60,000 nt of DNA. Origin: Hydractinia symbiolongicarpus. Taxonomy: Eukaryota; Cnidaria; Hydrozoa; Anthoathecata; Hydractiniidae. Positions 46,250-59,469 of this stretch are shown here, one piece after another (position 1 is the first letter of the stretch; each line of letters begins with the position of its first letter). Under the pieces are notes generated by a model that saw nothing but the letters and a program-made list of their open reading frames with translations, was not told the origin of the DNA and ran no database searches. The translations under genes and the position numbers were made by a program. Where the stretch lies: contig NC_079883.1 in assembly GCF_029227915.1 (NCBI RefSeq), positions 5,520,001-5,580,000 of the forward strand, given 5' to 3'.

Positions 46250-47470
46250 AATTTAAAGGATCTGGAAAAGGGGCGCTTGAACGTAGATGTAGATGTAGCC
46301 AAGAAATACAATATTCCCACTAGCACACTAGCAACCTGGAAGAAAAATAAGGAAAAAATAGAAACACCAACGGAGGTTTAAAACAGATAAATACAACAAA
46401 TTAAATGACGCTCCGTTTAAGTGGTTTAAATCGATGTGCGGAAACAACATCCCAATCAATGGTCCAATCTTGTCAGGAAAAACACAAAGATTTGCGAAAG
46501 ATTTTCAATATGAAGACTTCACGGCATTAAAATAAGTGGTTAAGAGGCCGGAAAGAGAGGTAAATTATATCCTATGTACCTTTACTGTATTCGATCACTC
46601 TCGCGAATGTATCCCGTCATGAAAAATAGCCAGAACAATGAGGAATTTCAATCTTTTTATAGATATGGAATCATTTTGAAAGAGGTATCTAGCGAATCAG
46701 AGAAAGTCACCAAAGAGATGACAGCGCCATGGGAAGAAACAACCCTCCCAACTATTCTTGCCAGGTACGATTTGAAGGACATCTTCAACGCGTATAAATT
46801 TGGTCTGTTTTACCAAGCACTGCCCTCCAAGTCTTTACATTTTCGTGGTAAATGTTGCGCAGGTGGAAAACATAGCAAAGTTTTTTACCAATAGCGTTGG
46901 ACGCAGCCATACCATTAGGCTGCGTCCAACGCTATTGGCAAAAAACTCCCGTTGTTTGTAATAGGAAAATCTGCAAAGCCGAGATGCGTCAAGAACGTGC
47001 ACAACCTTCCCTGTCGATACCGATCTCAAAATAAATCATGAATGGATGGAGTACTTTTTGAAGAGTGGGTACAAGAGCTCGACCGTCAATTCGATTCGCA
47101 AGGCAGAAAGATTACTCTAGTTGTCGACAATTGTCCTGCTCAGCCGGAAGTCACAGGATTAAAGGCGATCAATTTGCAATTTTTACCACCCACCACAACT
47201 TCTTGTACACAGCCTAAGGAACAAAGGGTTATCAGGTCGAGATTGTTGATGTTGATGCTAGCTCTGATGATAAAAGGATGACTGTCCTGACGACGATCCA
47301 GTTTCACCACAGTCGCAATACGAGATTAAAGACGCAATAGAGACTCTGAAGAAACTGACGTTGTTTGAGACCGATCCAAAGTGTGATACTCTGCTGTCGC
47401 AAATGTCCGATAAGATCAACCATGGAAGATTGATTAATAGGAGACAGACCAAAATCATGGACTTTTATGA
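46250..47470 (+). pseudogene. Tigger/pogo transposase pseudogene
   Basis: In several frames one reads a helix-turn-helix start (VAKKYNIPTSTLATWKKNKE), then FNAYKFGLFYQALPSKSL, KKLPLFVIGKSAKPRCVKNV, WMDGVLFEEW, LVVDNCPAQPEV and FLPPTTTSCTQPKEQ, all typical of Tigger/JRKL-type DDE transposases. Stops and frameshifts separate the pieces. The first catalytic Asp (usually in ADEFGLFYQ) is Tyr, and the third (QPMDQG) is altered to QPKEQ, so the enzyme is dead. An inverted duplication disrupts 46879-46947. Confidence 0.88.
46879..46947. repeat. Hairpin inside the transposase, 30-bp arms, 9-nt loop
   Basis: The arms differ at one base. The right arm is in frame with the rest of the transposase (reading AASNAIGKKLPL). 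The left arm is its inverted copy and replaces the expected coding sequence after GGKHSK. Confidence 0.85.
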
Positions 47471-47699
47471 GAAAGATTGATAATTAAAAATTGGTAACAC
47501 TTGTTTTACATGAAAATAGCCACTTATTTCTCAAATACTACGCGTCGTTTTACTCCATAGGATGTTACAACATTGATAAATAATAGCGCCAAAATTCGGC
47601 CGAAAAAAGTCAAACTCCTATAATTCGAAACTCGTGTAATTCGAACAAATTTTGAATCCCCTTGGAGATTCGAATTACATGAGTTCAACTGTAGTAGTT

Positions 47700-50600
47700 T
47701 TCAGAAATGTAGTATTAAAGAAAAGCTAGAAACCGGTTACTCGAACAACGAAAAACTTCAACAATTCCGCCAACTATTTTCCTTGGTTTCTCAAACATCC
47801 GCTAATACTTCCTGATAATAATCAGTCTTAGATTCAGAAAAAATGACGTTTATGCCTTCTTTAGGGGAAAATTGAAAAAATTTGAGAGGTCCGTGATGAA
47901 AGTTTTCTCCGGCTAAAAGTTCTTCCTGACTAATAATTTTCTCCAACTAGCTTTGACACGACGAAAAATATTTTGAAATCAACTACTAGCGCTTAAGTAA
48001 ATCGAAATTTGTGATTTCAAGAAAGGGAAAGATATCAAGAGAGAAAATGCACAACGATTTTTACTTCCTAAAGAAAGAGATATTTTTTCGTTCTCAATAT
48101 GCGTGGCTGTCGCGAAACAGCTCTCCTTGAATTTCTCCTGGCAAGCAACGAGTTAAAAGAATAAATCAAGTGTAGTTGTTAAAAGCGAGTTAGCAGAAAA
48201 GTTTAGAAAGGCAACTTCTTAGGAATGCGAGTAGACGTATTGTTAATTTTTTAGCCTAAGTAAAGACCTAATTCAACCTAACAACAACTTAAGCTTAATA
48301 ATTCGAGATTTTTCTTTGCTTTCCTGATGCCTCAAATTACCAGAATTAAAAAGCACTATAGTTTTATTATTATTGGTATTTCGTCGTTAAAAATTTTACC
48401 TTTTTCGTGAAAATAAATACAAAATAATAGCTGTTATAATATAGAATCTGGAAATATGCTATCGCATATCCTTAGGTGCAGCTACAGTAGTTGAAAATGA
48501 CAGAGGCAAGAAGAAGTCTGTAGGAGGAGTCACCTTTTATAAAAGGAGTAGGGGCGCCTTTTAAAACGGTTAGCAAAGAGAATACGGACGTCGTGCGATT
48601 TATCTGTTTTGTGATCTAAAAAAGATATGGTTCATTGTCAGCAGTCATTAGTTTCCATTTTAGTTTCCATTAGAATTAGCCAAGTGTTGAAAGGGTTCTC
48701 ATGTCATTGCCAAGGAATTTGTTCCATAATTTAGGTCCTTTACTAGTAATAGAGAACTTAGCGATTGATTAGTGATTGCTGGGTTGAAAGTACTGGCTGT
48801 TAAGTAAGAATCTATGCAAATCTTCATATAAGAAAAAAAACTTCTGTTACTCTGTTTTGAAGGAGGTTTATTGTTTCTCACGAATATCGGTCGGATACAC
48901 GAGTTTATTCATGATAACTTTTTTATTGCTTCCAGTAGTGTTTCTTAACACGCGCGTTTCGTCCTTCTATACAAATATGAGATTTAAAAGAAAAAAATAA
49001 AAACGCATTTTTGCGTTTTTCCCGTGCTCTTTAGACCCTTAGGCCCTCTTTAGATTTTTATTTTACTGAGACAATCGGAAAATTAAACTTCACATAAGTA
49101 AGAAAACTAACTTTCACAATCTTCGTCCTGTTCAACCACTAAATCTAATTCAGCAAATTCTTTCAACAACCGAATTTACATTGCGTAAAGTTTTTGGGAA
49201 TAAAGTACTGAAAGCTGGTGCATTTTAATCCTGCTAATTAAAAATGACAACTTGTTTTTTTGTGTTAATTGGCGTTTTAAGTAAATCACAAAGCAATTGA
49301 ACAACATGGAAAAATGCCAAGGTCATATTTGATGAAGATTGACAAATTGACAATGACACATCAATGCAACATCATAGTTTGTCATCATAAATTTTTACAG
49401 TACTTTTCGTGTGGACATAAATATGTTTTTAAAGGAATTTATTTTTTAATGTAACACTAATGAACATGAAATATATAATCTCGATAGCAGAGTTTCTCTT
49501 TTATTCTTCTATACCATGAATTCTTGTAACCTGGGTTTGTTGTATAATAATAAAGTTGCTAGTGCTGATTTGAGGGCTAGCTACCGGCCTCAATGTAAAA
49601 AACGCCTTGGAAAAGATGTTGCAAACCATTAAGGTTAACACCAGTATCCAACACCAACTGCAACCTTACATATTTGCAGCATTATATAACCTTGTCATTG
49701 AAATGTCAGTTCATATCTTTCTTTGCTCAATTAAAAACCGGACAAAAGTTGATAGTGAATTACAGTCATCGGATTCGTTACGACAAAGCACATGCGATAT
49801 CTCTTCAATAAGGAAGGAGGGGTGAAGAGTCTATTAAACATTGCGAAACAAGAAACATATGAAACAAAGAAACACAAGAAAGAAGACTAAATTTCCGAAA
49901 CGATTAAATGCATCTTGATTAGCTAATTTTTTCTACCAGGATGTTTAATCGTCGCCATCTGGATGAGTAAGTCAGCCAGAAATGCGACCAGATCTAATGA
50001 CATAACGCCCGAACTTTTCCTCTAATAACAGTTTCATTTAATTTGGTCATCTTTATATTGACGTGGGTAAAAACGATTGTTCCATGTTAACTTTAGAAGG
50101 CAACAAGAGAACAAGTAATTGACCATCCGACATTTTTTCCCTTATGATGTTACACGATAAGGCTAATTAATGAAGTAATGTGTCATGTTTAATTGAATTT
50201 TCGTGAAAGCACTTCTTGTTTTTCCCTTTTGTGGTTTGACACCTATGGCAATCAGTTGAATGAGAAGTTCGACAAAAACACAAAAAACAAAAAAAAATCG
50301 CCTTCTCGCATAAAACTTATACAGTAGCTTTTATAATCTTCACACTCTTTTTATAAGACAAAATGACAGTTAAAAATCGGCATATATGCGGCAACCGAAA
50401 AGCTGTTATGAACTGAGAACACCATGATCACACAATATTTTCACCAACATTATCAAATAAAAAAAATTCTCAAAAACATAGTGGTTCAACGTGTCTCTAA
50501 AAAAACGAAGACGAACAGGTCAGCAAAACACAACAGGAGTAAAGGGAAAACAGATTTTCACAAAACTAGCTTTCATTTCATACAAACAAGATGAAATATA

Positions 50601-51221
50601 TGGAGAACTTACAGCTAGCTGATCTCACAGTATGCTCCTACTTTTTAATATCAATAAAAGAAATACCTCTACTGGTGATGTAAGAATGTAATCGGGAAAT
50701 TAAAAACGTGATAAAAAACAATTCTCCTAATTTTGGGGGACGAGTCTCTCTGTTAGCAATTTAGATCATATAGGATAAACATGAATAAACAAATAATTAA
50801 GAAAAAGAAATCATCTTGATCAACGTCACAAGTAGTGTGGGTGCTACGAGCATCCGTGTCACATAGGAAGCTAAAGGATATTATGACAGCATTGACAACA
50901 AGCCTGTGTCAATGACCTATCCTAATATATATATTACCATTACATTTGCTCTAATTGTTGAGTAGGCTACAAGTGTTTTTTTTTGCACGATATCTTCTCG
51001 CAATAATTACAGCTTTTAAGCTCGTTCTGTAATTATTGTGTATTTTTTACTGTGTGTTACATTGAGCATGGTCAGTTTTGCAGTACACATATATATGTAT
51101 TTAGTCAGAAGGAAGATCCAAAACACTGAAAATACTGAAGCCATTCTGTCACCTAATGTCTTTTGTGGTTACTTAAACTCGGTCTGATACTTCTCTTTCT
51201 TTACAATGGTCTTTTTTAGTA
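47700..51221. other. Gene-poor stretch with a LINE fragment
   Basis: AT-rich. Apart from the reverse-transcriptase tail at 48640-48890 I see no coding or repeat structure that I can name. Confidence 0.4.
48640..48890 (-). pseudogene. Non-LTR retrotransposon reverse-transcriptase C-terminal fragment
   Basis: On the minus strand, in two frames, one reads STFNPAITNQSLSS followed by KGPKLWNKFLGNDMRTLSTL. The GPKLWN motif near the C-terminus is common in LINE polymerase proteins. It is short and frameshifted. Confidence 0.55.
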
Positions 51222-54049
51222 TCTCTTATAATAATACGGAGAGTGTGTCCGTCTGTCTGTGACAGGCAAAGTGGATGTGTTCATTTTCCTTTGATGTAGC
51301 CGAAATTTCCTTTGAAGTCTCCGAAAAAGTTATATCCATTTTGCCAGCGGGTTTACTTTGTTTACATCACGTGATCTAAATGAAGCAACTTGATTTGCTG
51401 AAAAAATTTTAACGGCTAACTCCCGAAAAATGGTAACCCTCGACACAAAAGCAACAACAAGAAAACAGCCCCTTCGTCTTGAAAAATTGCAAAAAGTAAT
51501 TCAGAGAAAGAAAAGTCCAAGAAATGAAGTGAGAAGTGGTAGCTAGAGTTAGAAGTAAAGTAGTAAAGTTAGAAGAAGAAAATAGAAGCTAGAGGTTGAA
51601 GTGGATTTGAAATCACAAATAGTAAGAACTTTGATGTTTTTAGACGTTTAGTTTTTATGTCACTGGAGCAAGCAGACTCGCATTTTCCAAGAAAATCCTC
51701 AAATTCTTGAAGTTTCATATTTTAGCGCTTTTTTAAAAACAAACCTAGCCACCATATTTGTTTATGTTTTTGTTGCATAATTAATGTATCCCCTGGTGCG
51801 TAACTAATGTGTTTGTCCTAAAATTCAAAATGCTACATAAAGCTGTTAGCTGACTAACAAACGGAAAACTTTGGTTTGTTGAACTTACTGATCACTGTAA
51901 TGTTATTATTTTTACATTACTATTGTTTCTCTTTATATGTGTTTTACTAAGCATTAATAGCTAGCTTTAGTTTTAGCTAAGTGTTCCCAGTTTAAGTATA
52001 TTTAACTGGGGGTCTTAGCTACTGTTAGCTAGCTAATGTTGTCCTCCATGGGCTAGCTCTTAACCTATGACTTATATTGTTATTCCTCTTTTTTAATTAT
52101 CTATAGCTAGCTACCTTAGTTTCCAAACTTCTTTTCTTTTATGAGCACGAATTATGATGTAACAAGCTAGCTAGCTACCTACCTACAAAATCTTTAAAGA
52201 CTTGAACTTTTGCAGATGTATTTTATATTTCTTTTCGCATTTCCTGTAAACTTTACAAAGGGACCACGTGCAATATGACAAGTGGAATATTTTTTTTTCC
52301 AGAATTTAAAGCGTGTGTGTTAAGTTATTTTTTATTGTTTTGTTTCTGACATCCTGTTTAACTTTCGTCAGCCTACATGTAAAATGCCAGGTTATTTTAA
52401 CAGGGGGGTGTAGCTAGACATTTGATTGGAAATTTACATGGGTTTTTGACTTTATTTTAATTTATGAGAGGATGGTCGTTCGGTTGGGGAAGGTTGTTCG
52501 TGTTTTTGTTTGTGTTGCAAATTGCTGTTTTTTAAAATTTTCTGTAAACTTTTGTGGGAAAAAGACCACATGCAATATACTGAAAGCACAAATTTTGTAG
52601 AATTGGCCTCCACTAAAGGCTGTTGTGTAAGCTAATGGCTTTTTCATAGTTCGTATTATAAACTTTTGTTGGGGAGAACTAAACTGTATGTGATGTCATT
52701 TTTGCTGGAAGAAAATTCCATGGTTTCACGTTTTTGTTAAGAATTTTATAATTGTGGTAATATATAACTGTGTTTGGTGATGATGAAAAAATTTTTTTGT
52801 TTTTTATATTTTATGAAATGCCTGATTTTTCTATAATTTGATGTGTTTCATAACCTTTTTGTGGAAGATTTATGGGCAATAGCAATATAGAACATGCTAA
52901 ATGAACTGATTTTTGTTGATTTGGATGTGCTCCTCAAAAACCGATCTGTTTTACATTTTGTGTTAACTTGTGTGAGGACGGACCGTATACACACCAAAAG
53001 TAATATCTTTGTTGATTCAAATTTACTCCTTATTTATTTTTGACATTCACGTTTAAAATGGTTGGTAAAGGTAACTACAGATCATCATACAAAGGAAAAT
53101 TTTTTTGTGTTCTTAACCTGTTAATTTTTACAATTTGTGTATATTTTTGGGAAACAGGATAGTATGTAATTGAATAAATGTTTTCCAGATATAAATTTGA
53201 TGTTTTTTGACACTTCTGATTGAAATATTAAAGGTTTTCAACGAAGTAAATATTTGAGATGTGTTATTTCTGACTTTATTATTATTGTTAGTGTTGTACT
53301 TGATTCTAACATTATTTTGATTAGTGTTTCAAGCTCTACACATAATCTTTGTGGATTCAAGTTTATTCTTTGCTCATTGATTTTTTGACATTTATGTTTA
53401 AAATTGTTGGTAAAGGGCAGTGCGGAACTAAAAGAGAAAATTTTTGTGTTCTTAACTGGTTGATTTTTACATTTTGTGTAAATTTTTGTGGGAGAGGATG
53501 GTAATGCAACTAAAATGACTGACTTTTCTAGATTTAAATTTTATGTTTTCCAAACTACGGCTTTTTCATATTTTTGTATAAGCGTAAGGGAAAAACAATA
53601 TTTAAAATGTGTAAAAAACTTATTTTTGCTAACTCTTGGAGGCCTCCTTTTTGACACTTCAGAATAAAATACTGAGGGTTTTCAACATAATCACTTATAA
53701 GATGTAAATATTTGAGATGCGTTATTTTTGAAATTGTTATTATCTGTGTTGTGACTGTTGGTGTTGTAACTGTCGGTCTTCTTACTGTCGGTTTTGTGAG
53801 TTTAGTGTTGTGAGTGTCGTTGTTGTAATTTTTTATCAACTAGATTTTACACCTTGCAAGCTGTTCTTTTTTATTTTGTGTAAGATTTGTGTGGAGGATT
53901 TAATGTGATTTGATATTTGACATTTTGTGTAAGATTTTAAGAACATTTTTTTGTATATACACTGCTGACGTCAGAAAAACATCTAAAAGAACCTATTTTC
54001 CCATTGTACTTCTGCCTAAGTGGATTTCTCCACGGGCCTTATCGACTAG
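51222..54049 (+). mobile_element. Non-autonomous Helitron, tandem copy 1
   Basis: Starts A|TCTCTTATAATAATACGG, has the family motif GTGACAGGCAAAGTGGAT and CATTTTCCTTTGATGT, and ends AAGTGGATTTCTCCACGGGC then CTAG at 54046-54049. Most of its 2828 bp consists of degenerate 100-200 bp internal repeats around ACATTTTGTGTAAATTTTTG and GGATGGTATGCAA. It encodes no Rep/helicase. Confidence 0.85.
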
Positions 54050-56518
54050 TCTCTATAATAATAAGCCAGTTCCGTGTGTCTGTAACAGGCAAAGTTGATA
54101 TCGTCATTTTCCTTTGATGTTGCCGAAAAATATCTTTGATGTTGCCGAAAAAAATATGTCTTCTTTGTCGTGAAAAGCCGCGAGTTTTGTGTGGTTTGTT
54201 AAATGAAGTTCTAGCACAAAGTAACGGAAATTGTGTTTGCAAAAAAGATGGCTGTCCTTTTTGAGCATTTGTCTTCTCTTGCCTTCAAAATAAATCTTTA
54301 CAAAAGCATTTAAAAAGGGGCATGGTATATAAATGAAGTATAGAAAGGTTTCTGTAAGGTTTGTTTATGTTTTTTAAAGTTTTGATGATATTATCGATGC
54401 GAGACATGTTTGTTAGCTAGCATCAACCACAACAACAACAACTAGCTAGCTAGGTAGCTAGGAATTTATAAATATGTAGCCATGTTCTTTATACCTAGCT
54501 AAGTCTCCAGTTTATATTTAAGTGACCAGCTATTAGCTGCTGTAGCTACCTTATGCTAGCTTCAGTTTTATGTTGCTTTTTACATGTAAGCTAATCTTAG
54601 TGGTCTTTGCTAAGAATGTGACTGTAACTTATTTTAATTGACATTTTAAGCTTAAATTAACAAGCCACAACAACTTTTAAAAAAGTATTACATAATATTT
54701 AAGAAGAGTTTAAGGACTGTTTTTAAGCAAATAATGTATTTTTCACAATTTGTGTATGCAAATAATGTATTTTTCACATTTTGTGTAACTAAACTTATAT
54801 ACATCGGTTACATGCAATATGTCGAAACGATTTTTATTTAACATGTAGTAATTCTGGTACCTTAAGTGTAGTGATTTTTGTTGTTCTAGATGTTCTGACT
54901 AAAATGTTTTTGTTTATGGCATTTTGTCTCAATTAAGAAAAGTGTCAACTTTTTTGAGGGAGTACAACACCGAAAAAACTTGTGTTTTTTTTATATTTTG
55001 TATAAATTCTTACTGGGCAGGACTCTGTACAACATACCAAAATGACTGATCCCTCTCTATTTATAAATTTGATGCGTTCCAAATGACAGTTTTTTGAAAT
55101 TTTGGGTAATATTTAATGAGTACAAGATGCAAATACTGATTTTTGTTGAATCAGAAGTATTTCCTACAACCATTCTTTTTTTACACTTTTGTGAAGAAAA
55201 AGTGTATGCAATGTCATCAGAATAACTGATTTTGTTGCTAACTGTTTTTCTTTTTCACATTTTGGATTGAAATATTGTTATAAAGGGCATATATCAATAG
55301 ACATATATATACCAAAATAATTAAATTCTGCAAACTTTGATTTTGTCGTTCACCTCTCATCGTTTATATTTTGATTAAACTTTTGAGGAAAACCATAGGA
55401 ATTATTTAGAATTTGTATTTTGTGTTGCAAATTTAGTGCAAAAATTTAACTGTTGTGAGGGAAAACCATATGCAATTATATATACTAAAAATAATAATTT
55501 GATATTCTACAAGTTGTATTTTTGTATGGACTTAAATGACTGCTTTTTCTGAGTTGAATTTGATGGGTTTCATATCAATTTTGTGGAAGATTTTATGGCT
55601 AAAGACAATATAGAACATGCCAATTGAACTGATTTTTGTTCATATTTTGATTTGCTCCTCATAAACCTTTGTGTTCTACATTTATTGTAAACTTTTGTGA
55701 GGAAGGACCATATATATATACAATGTTTTCAAAATAATGATTTTTGTTGATTTGAAATTTACTCCTTGCTCATTGCTTTTTCGACATTTCAGGTTAAAAT
55801 GTTTGGTAAAGTCAGTACGGATCATTAGACAAAAAATTGTTTTGTTAACCGGTTAATTTTTACATTTTGTGCATATTTTTGCGGGAGAGGATGGTATGCA
55901 ACCGAATAAATGATTTTTCAAAGTTTAACTTTTTGTTTTTAGGTGTTTTGTGTTTGTTTAAGTTTGGCTTTTTGATATTGTTCAGGTTGTATTGTTGTAT
56001 AAGCATTTAGGGAAAAGACAATGTTTAAAATGCGTAAAGAACTTATTTCATAGATCTGTGCTTACTGTTGCAAGCCTTTCTTTTCGACACTTCAGATTAA
56101 AATATTGAAGGTTTTCAACATAATCACATAATAAGATGTATACATATTTGAGATATGTGTTATTTCTGACATTATTATTATTGTTGTCGTAACTGTCTTG
56201 GTTGTGACTGTCAATGTTGTAACTTTCTACTAACTCGATTTTACACCTTGCATGCTATTGTTTTTCATATTTTGTCTGAAGTTTTGTTGGGAGGATTTCA
56301 TGCAATTTGACATTTGATATTTTGTGTTAGATTTTAAGAACTTTTTTGTTAAATTATGACTTATATACTTTCTTTTTATGCATTTTCAGATTATTTTTTT
56401 TAGTAAAAGGCATATTCAATATACTGAAATATTTGCTGATGTCATCAAAATTCAAATGACAGAACTTTTCAATTGTTTTTCTGCCTAAGTGGATTTTTCC
56501 ACGGGCCTAATCGACTAG
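54050..56518 (+). mobile_element. Non-autonomous Helitron, tandem copy 2
   Basis: Begins TCTCTATAATAATAAGCC immediately after the CTAG of copy 1 and ends with GTGGATTTTTCCACGGGC and CTAG before a T. At 2469 bp it shares the internal repeat family with copy 1 but differs in repeat number. Confidence 0.85.
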
Positions 56519-58190
56519 TTATTATTTAATAAAAGACGGTATAAAACATTGCCTAAATTTCCCTTTCCCCATCAGCAATATCTCCAGTTGGTTAAAAAAT
56601 GATGCCTTGGAATAAGTTGTTGCATGAGTTCGACATTGACAACAGAAAAAGTGTCTGATATTAGTAATTTTTGCCAAAATTGAAAGGTAATGGAAAGGAC
56701 AAGGGAAATTCATTTCTATAGCGTTGCGTCTTTAAAAAATAATTAGTTACAAGTCGTAATGTCAAATTTTCCATCTGATGTTTGTTGGGAAGGCTCACTC
56801 GCTTTCACCTCCGAATAGACGTGTTAATGGCTAGCTTGACCTAAAAGTACTGAAGAACATAAATTCTACAAGAAACCAAGTTAAAAGAGAAGTTCGAGTA
56901 TTCACGTTTCCGACATGTCGTTCCCACGTTTAAAACAACTACGGATAATTGAAAAGAATCATGCAAGAATAAAAATTTTCCTCTGCTTTCGAGATTATGC
57001 GGGGATTTATCTGAACGAAATATCGAAAACATAATAATTAATATCCCATTCAGTTGCCCTTTTCCGTCTTGTAGGTAGAGGGTATGTTAATGTTCTTAAT
57101 TGCGGTCTGTTTATAATTGCGAGAAATCGGAAGGAGCATTGGCGTTTATGAAAAAATTATGGCTTGGTATCCGGTAGTTTAGATTATACGACGTTTTTTG
57201 TAAATCAGCGGTAGCGACATTTTAGTCACGATAGCTTTAGCGCATTTTTCATCAGAATTTTTGGACCAGCCACGGCATAATGTGTACTCTATTAAGTCTG
57301 GTTGAACGTTACGCTTTTTTGGTTGCAAAATTTTAATGTTGAAGTTGATGTTTTGGACTATTCGAAAAAAAGACTATTTTGGTACCTTTATTTTTGGTGA
57401 CGCACCAAAAGAAACGAAACAAACAAAAAACGAACGAGCAAACAAACAAAAAACGAAGGAAAAACAGTATTTCTGGTTGCCAAATCTAGATTTTTTTTAA
57501 TAATTTTTGTTTTTTTGCTAGAAAATTTAGGTAGAATTCATGTTTGTTATCATACGCAAACTGATTACGAGTAATTAATCAGTCAAATAAAATCAGACAC
57601 CTCCTTTCCTTATTACCCTTAGGTCAGGCAATTAAATTGTTTCTGCAACGTGACTGCATCTAGGTTTTTGGGAAAACCTGCAATTTTTCTTTCTACTTGA
57701 TTTGGCAAATTATAAATTTGACGTCTTTCCTAAGTCAATTTACTTTGCTTTGCACTTTCGTTATAACAGAGCATTGGATTTATACCGAGAAAGCTACATC
57801 GGATACTTTAATGGTAACCTAAGAAGAAAAACAAGATAGAGTATGGAGGAAGGGAGGTTTTCTTATCTCCCATGTGACTAATTTAAAACATCATGCATCT
57901 CTTAAGCACCTGCAAAGGACAACTGCATTTGACGTGGCGACCTTTGCTCATGTACAAGTCTGAATCTCCCTAATACTGATGTCATATTCCATGTCATGAT
58001 GAAGATAAAGAAAGAAAGGGAGATGCATCAGACCTAAATGAAGCTAGAGAAATTACAATCTCTCTGTCGTGAAATCGATTATATGAAATTTATCGTTAAC
58101 ATTTCCCAAGAGAAAAAGACCGAACTCTCAAGATGTTCGAGTCGTCTATAAAATCAAATCAAGTTAACATCTTTCAAACAACGTCACAGC
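56519..58190. other. Gene-poor stretch
   Basis: No supported gene. Short frames at 56522-56713 and 56841-57032 have no family resemblance. A run of AAACAAAC/AACGAAC words lies near 57415-57465. Confidence 0.4.
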
Positions 58191-58199
58191 CATTTTCAA

Positions 58200-59370
58200 A
58201 GCTCTACCACTTTTTTCAAGTTTCTTGATATATATTAGGTGATATTATTTATTTTAAAGATGTTTATTCGAGGTTCGTACCGTATAACTAGTTCGAACAC
58301 TTTATGTCCCTTGTAAAAACACTAACTTACGCTGAAGGCATTGATTTTTTCCTGAGGTTATTGAAGTTTCTGAAGTTACAGACATAGCAAGTTTAATGAC
58401 GTTCAACAAAAACAAAGGGAATTTATAGGCCTGGGGCATGTTTAAACCCGGCCCACGTGGCTCTGCAATCAGCCCCTATACTCCGATATGAAGAGAGTTA
58501 AATAAACGAACAATTTTCTCTTACACCTCGTGTTGTCTCTCTTGTAAGGGCACAGCACCATGTCAAAATCGAATACCCGTATTGTTCTTGTAGCTCAATA
58601 CGGGTACAGTTCTAAATTTATGGTGTTCAATTTTTTTATTACGAAAATTCGGTCGTTTTTTAAAAATTTAAACCTAATTAAGTTCGCCTAATTACGAAAT
58701 TTGCGGATATTTTTCAATACCTGCGAGGGTCAGGGTTAACGGAAATATACTATATTGATATGTCAAGTCAGGTTACGTGTCCAAGTTTTCACTCATTTAA
58801 ATATAGTGTTGCTAGCCTATTTTAAACCATCTACTGTGCGTGAACTAGCTTGATGTAGATAAACTAGTTCGGCATTTTAATTGAAACGTAATATCGTTTC
58901 AGTTGGAGAGGAACGATCAACCATTGACATGTGAAAACATTCGATTTCTCGTTACTTACACACTTGCGAAGCATTCCAAAATTTAGTGATGGAGATTGTC
59001 ACTAGACGTGACTCGCTGTTCCTACTACGTCTTAACTTTGGAAAGGAATACTCAAGTTTACTTTTTTGGGTATGTACAACAAAAGTAAAAGGAAACATCT
59101 TAATTTACCTTTCTTGCGCAGGCTTATATCGACCAATTATTTTAAACCCACTGTGAATCAAAATTTCTATAAAGGATATTAACATCAGTTTGCATGGAAA
59201 TATATGCGAAATTTGAAATCAAATTCGTTTTAAGAAAACTCGTAAAATAACCGCTCGAATAACAGTAAAACTTGCCTAATTGGAATAGAAATCGGACCCA
59301 TGAAAGAAAAAAGATTTCTTTTTTGATTTCCTTTATTTTCCTCCCATTTTTGAGCAACCAGTTTCTGCAA
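58200..59370. repeat. Duplicated block, copy B
   Basis: The counterpart of 42880-44680, more compact. The frame 59142-59378 on the minus strand falls in it but shows no known domain. Confidence 0.6.
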
Positions 59371-59469
59371 TGCAACAAAAGTTAAATATATTCGCAACAA
59401 AGAAAGTTAACCATGCAGAACATAAATGTTAGTTACTTTATATTTGTAATAAAAGTCAAGCATCTAAAC

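Larger units (their letters stand above)
45897..47691 (+). mobile_element. Tigger/pogo (Tc1-mariner) element, degenerate, 1795 bp
   Basis: Inverted ends CAGTTGAACTCATGTAATTC are flanked by TA (45895-45896, 47692-47693), the Tigger target. Sub-terminal TATAATTCGAA words recur near both ends. The interior encodes a broken transposase on the + strand. Confidence 0.9.

Noticed and set aside
49607-49825. 72-residue + strand frame
   Set aside because: No domain, no splice context and no similarity noticed. The length is expected by chance in a window of this size.
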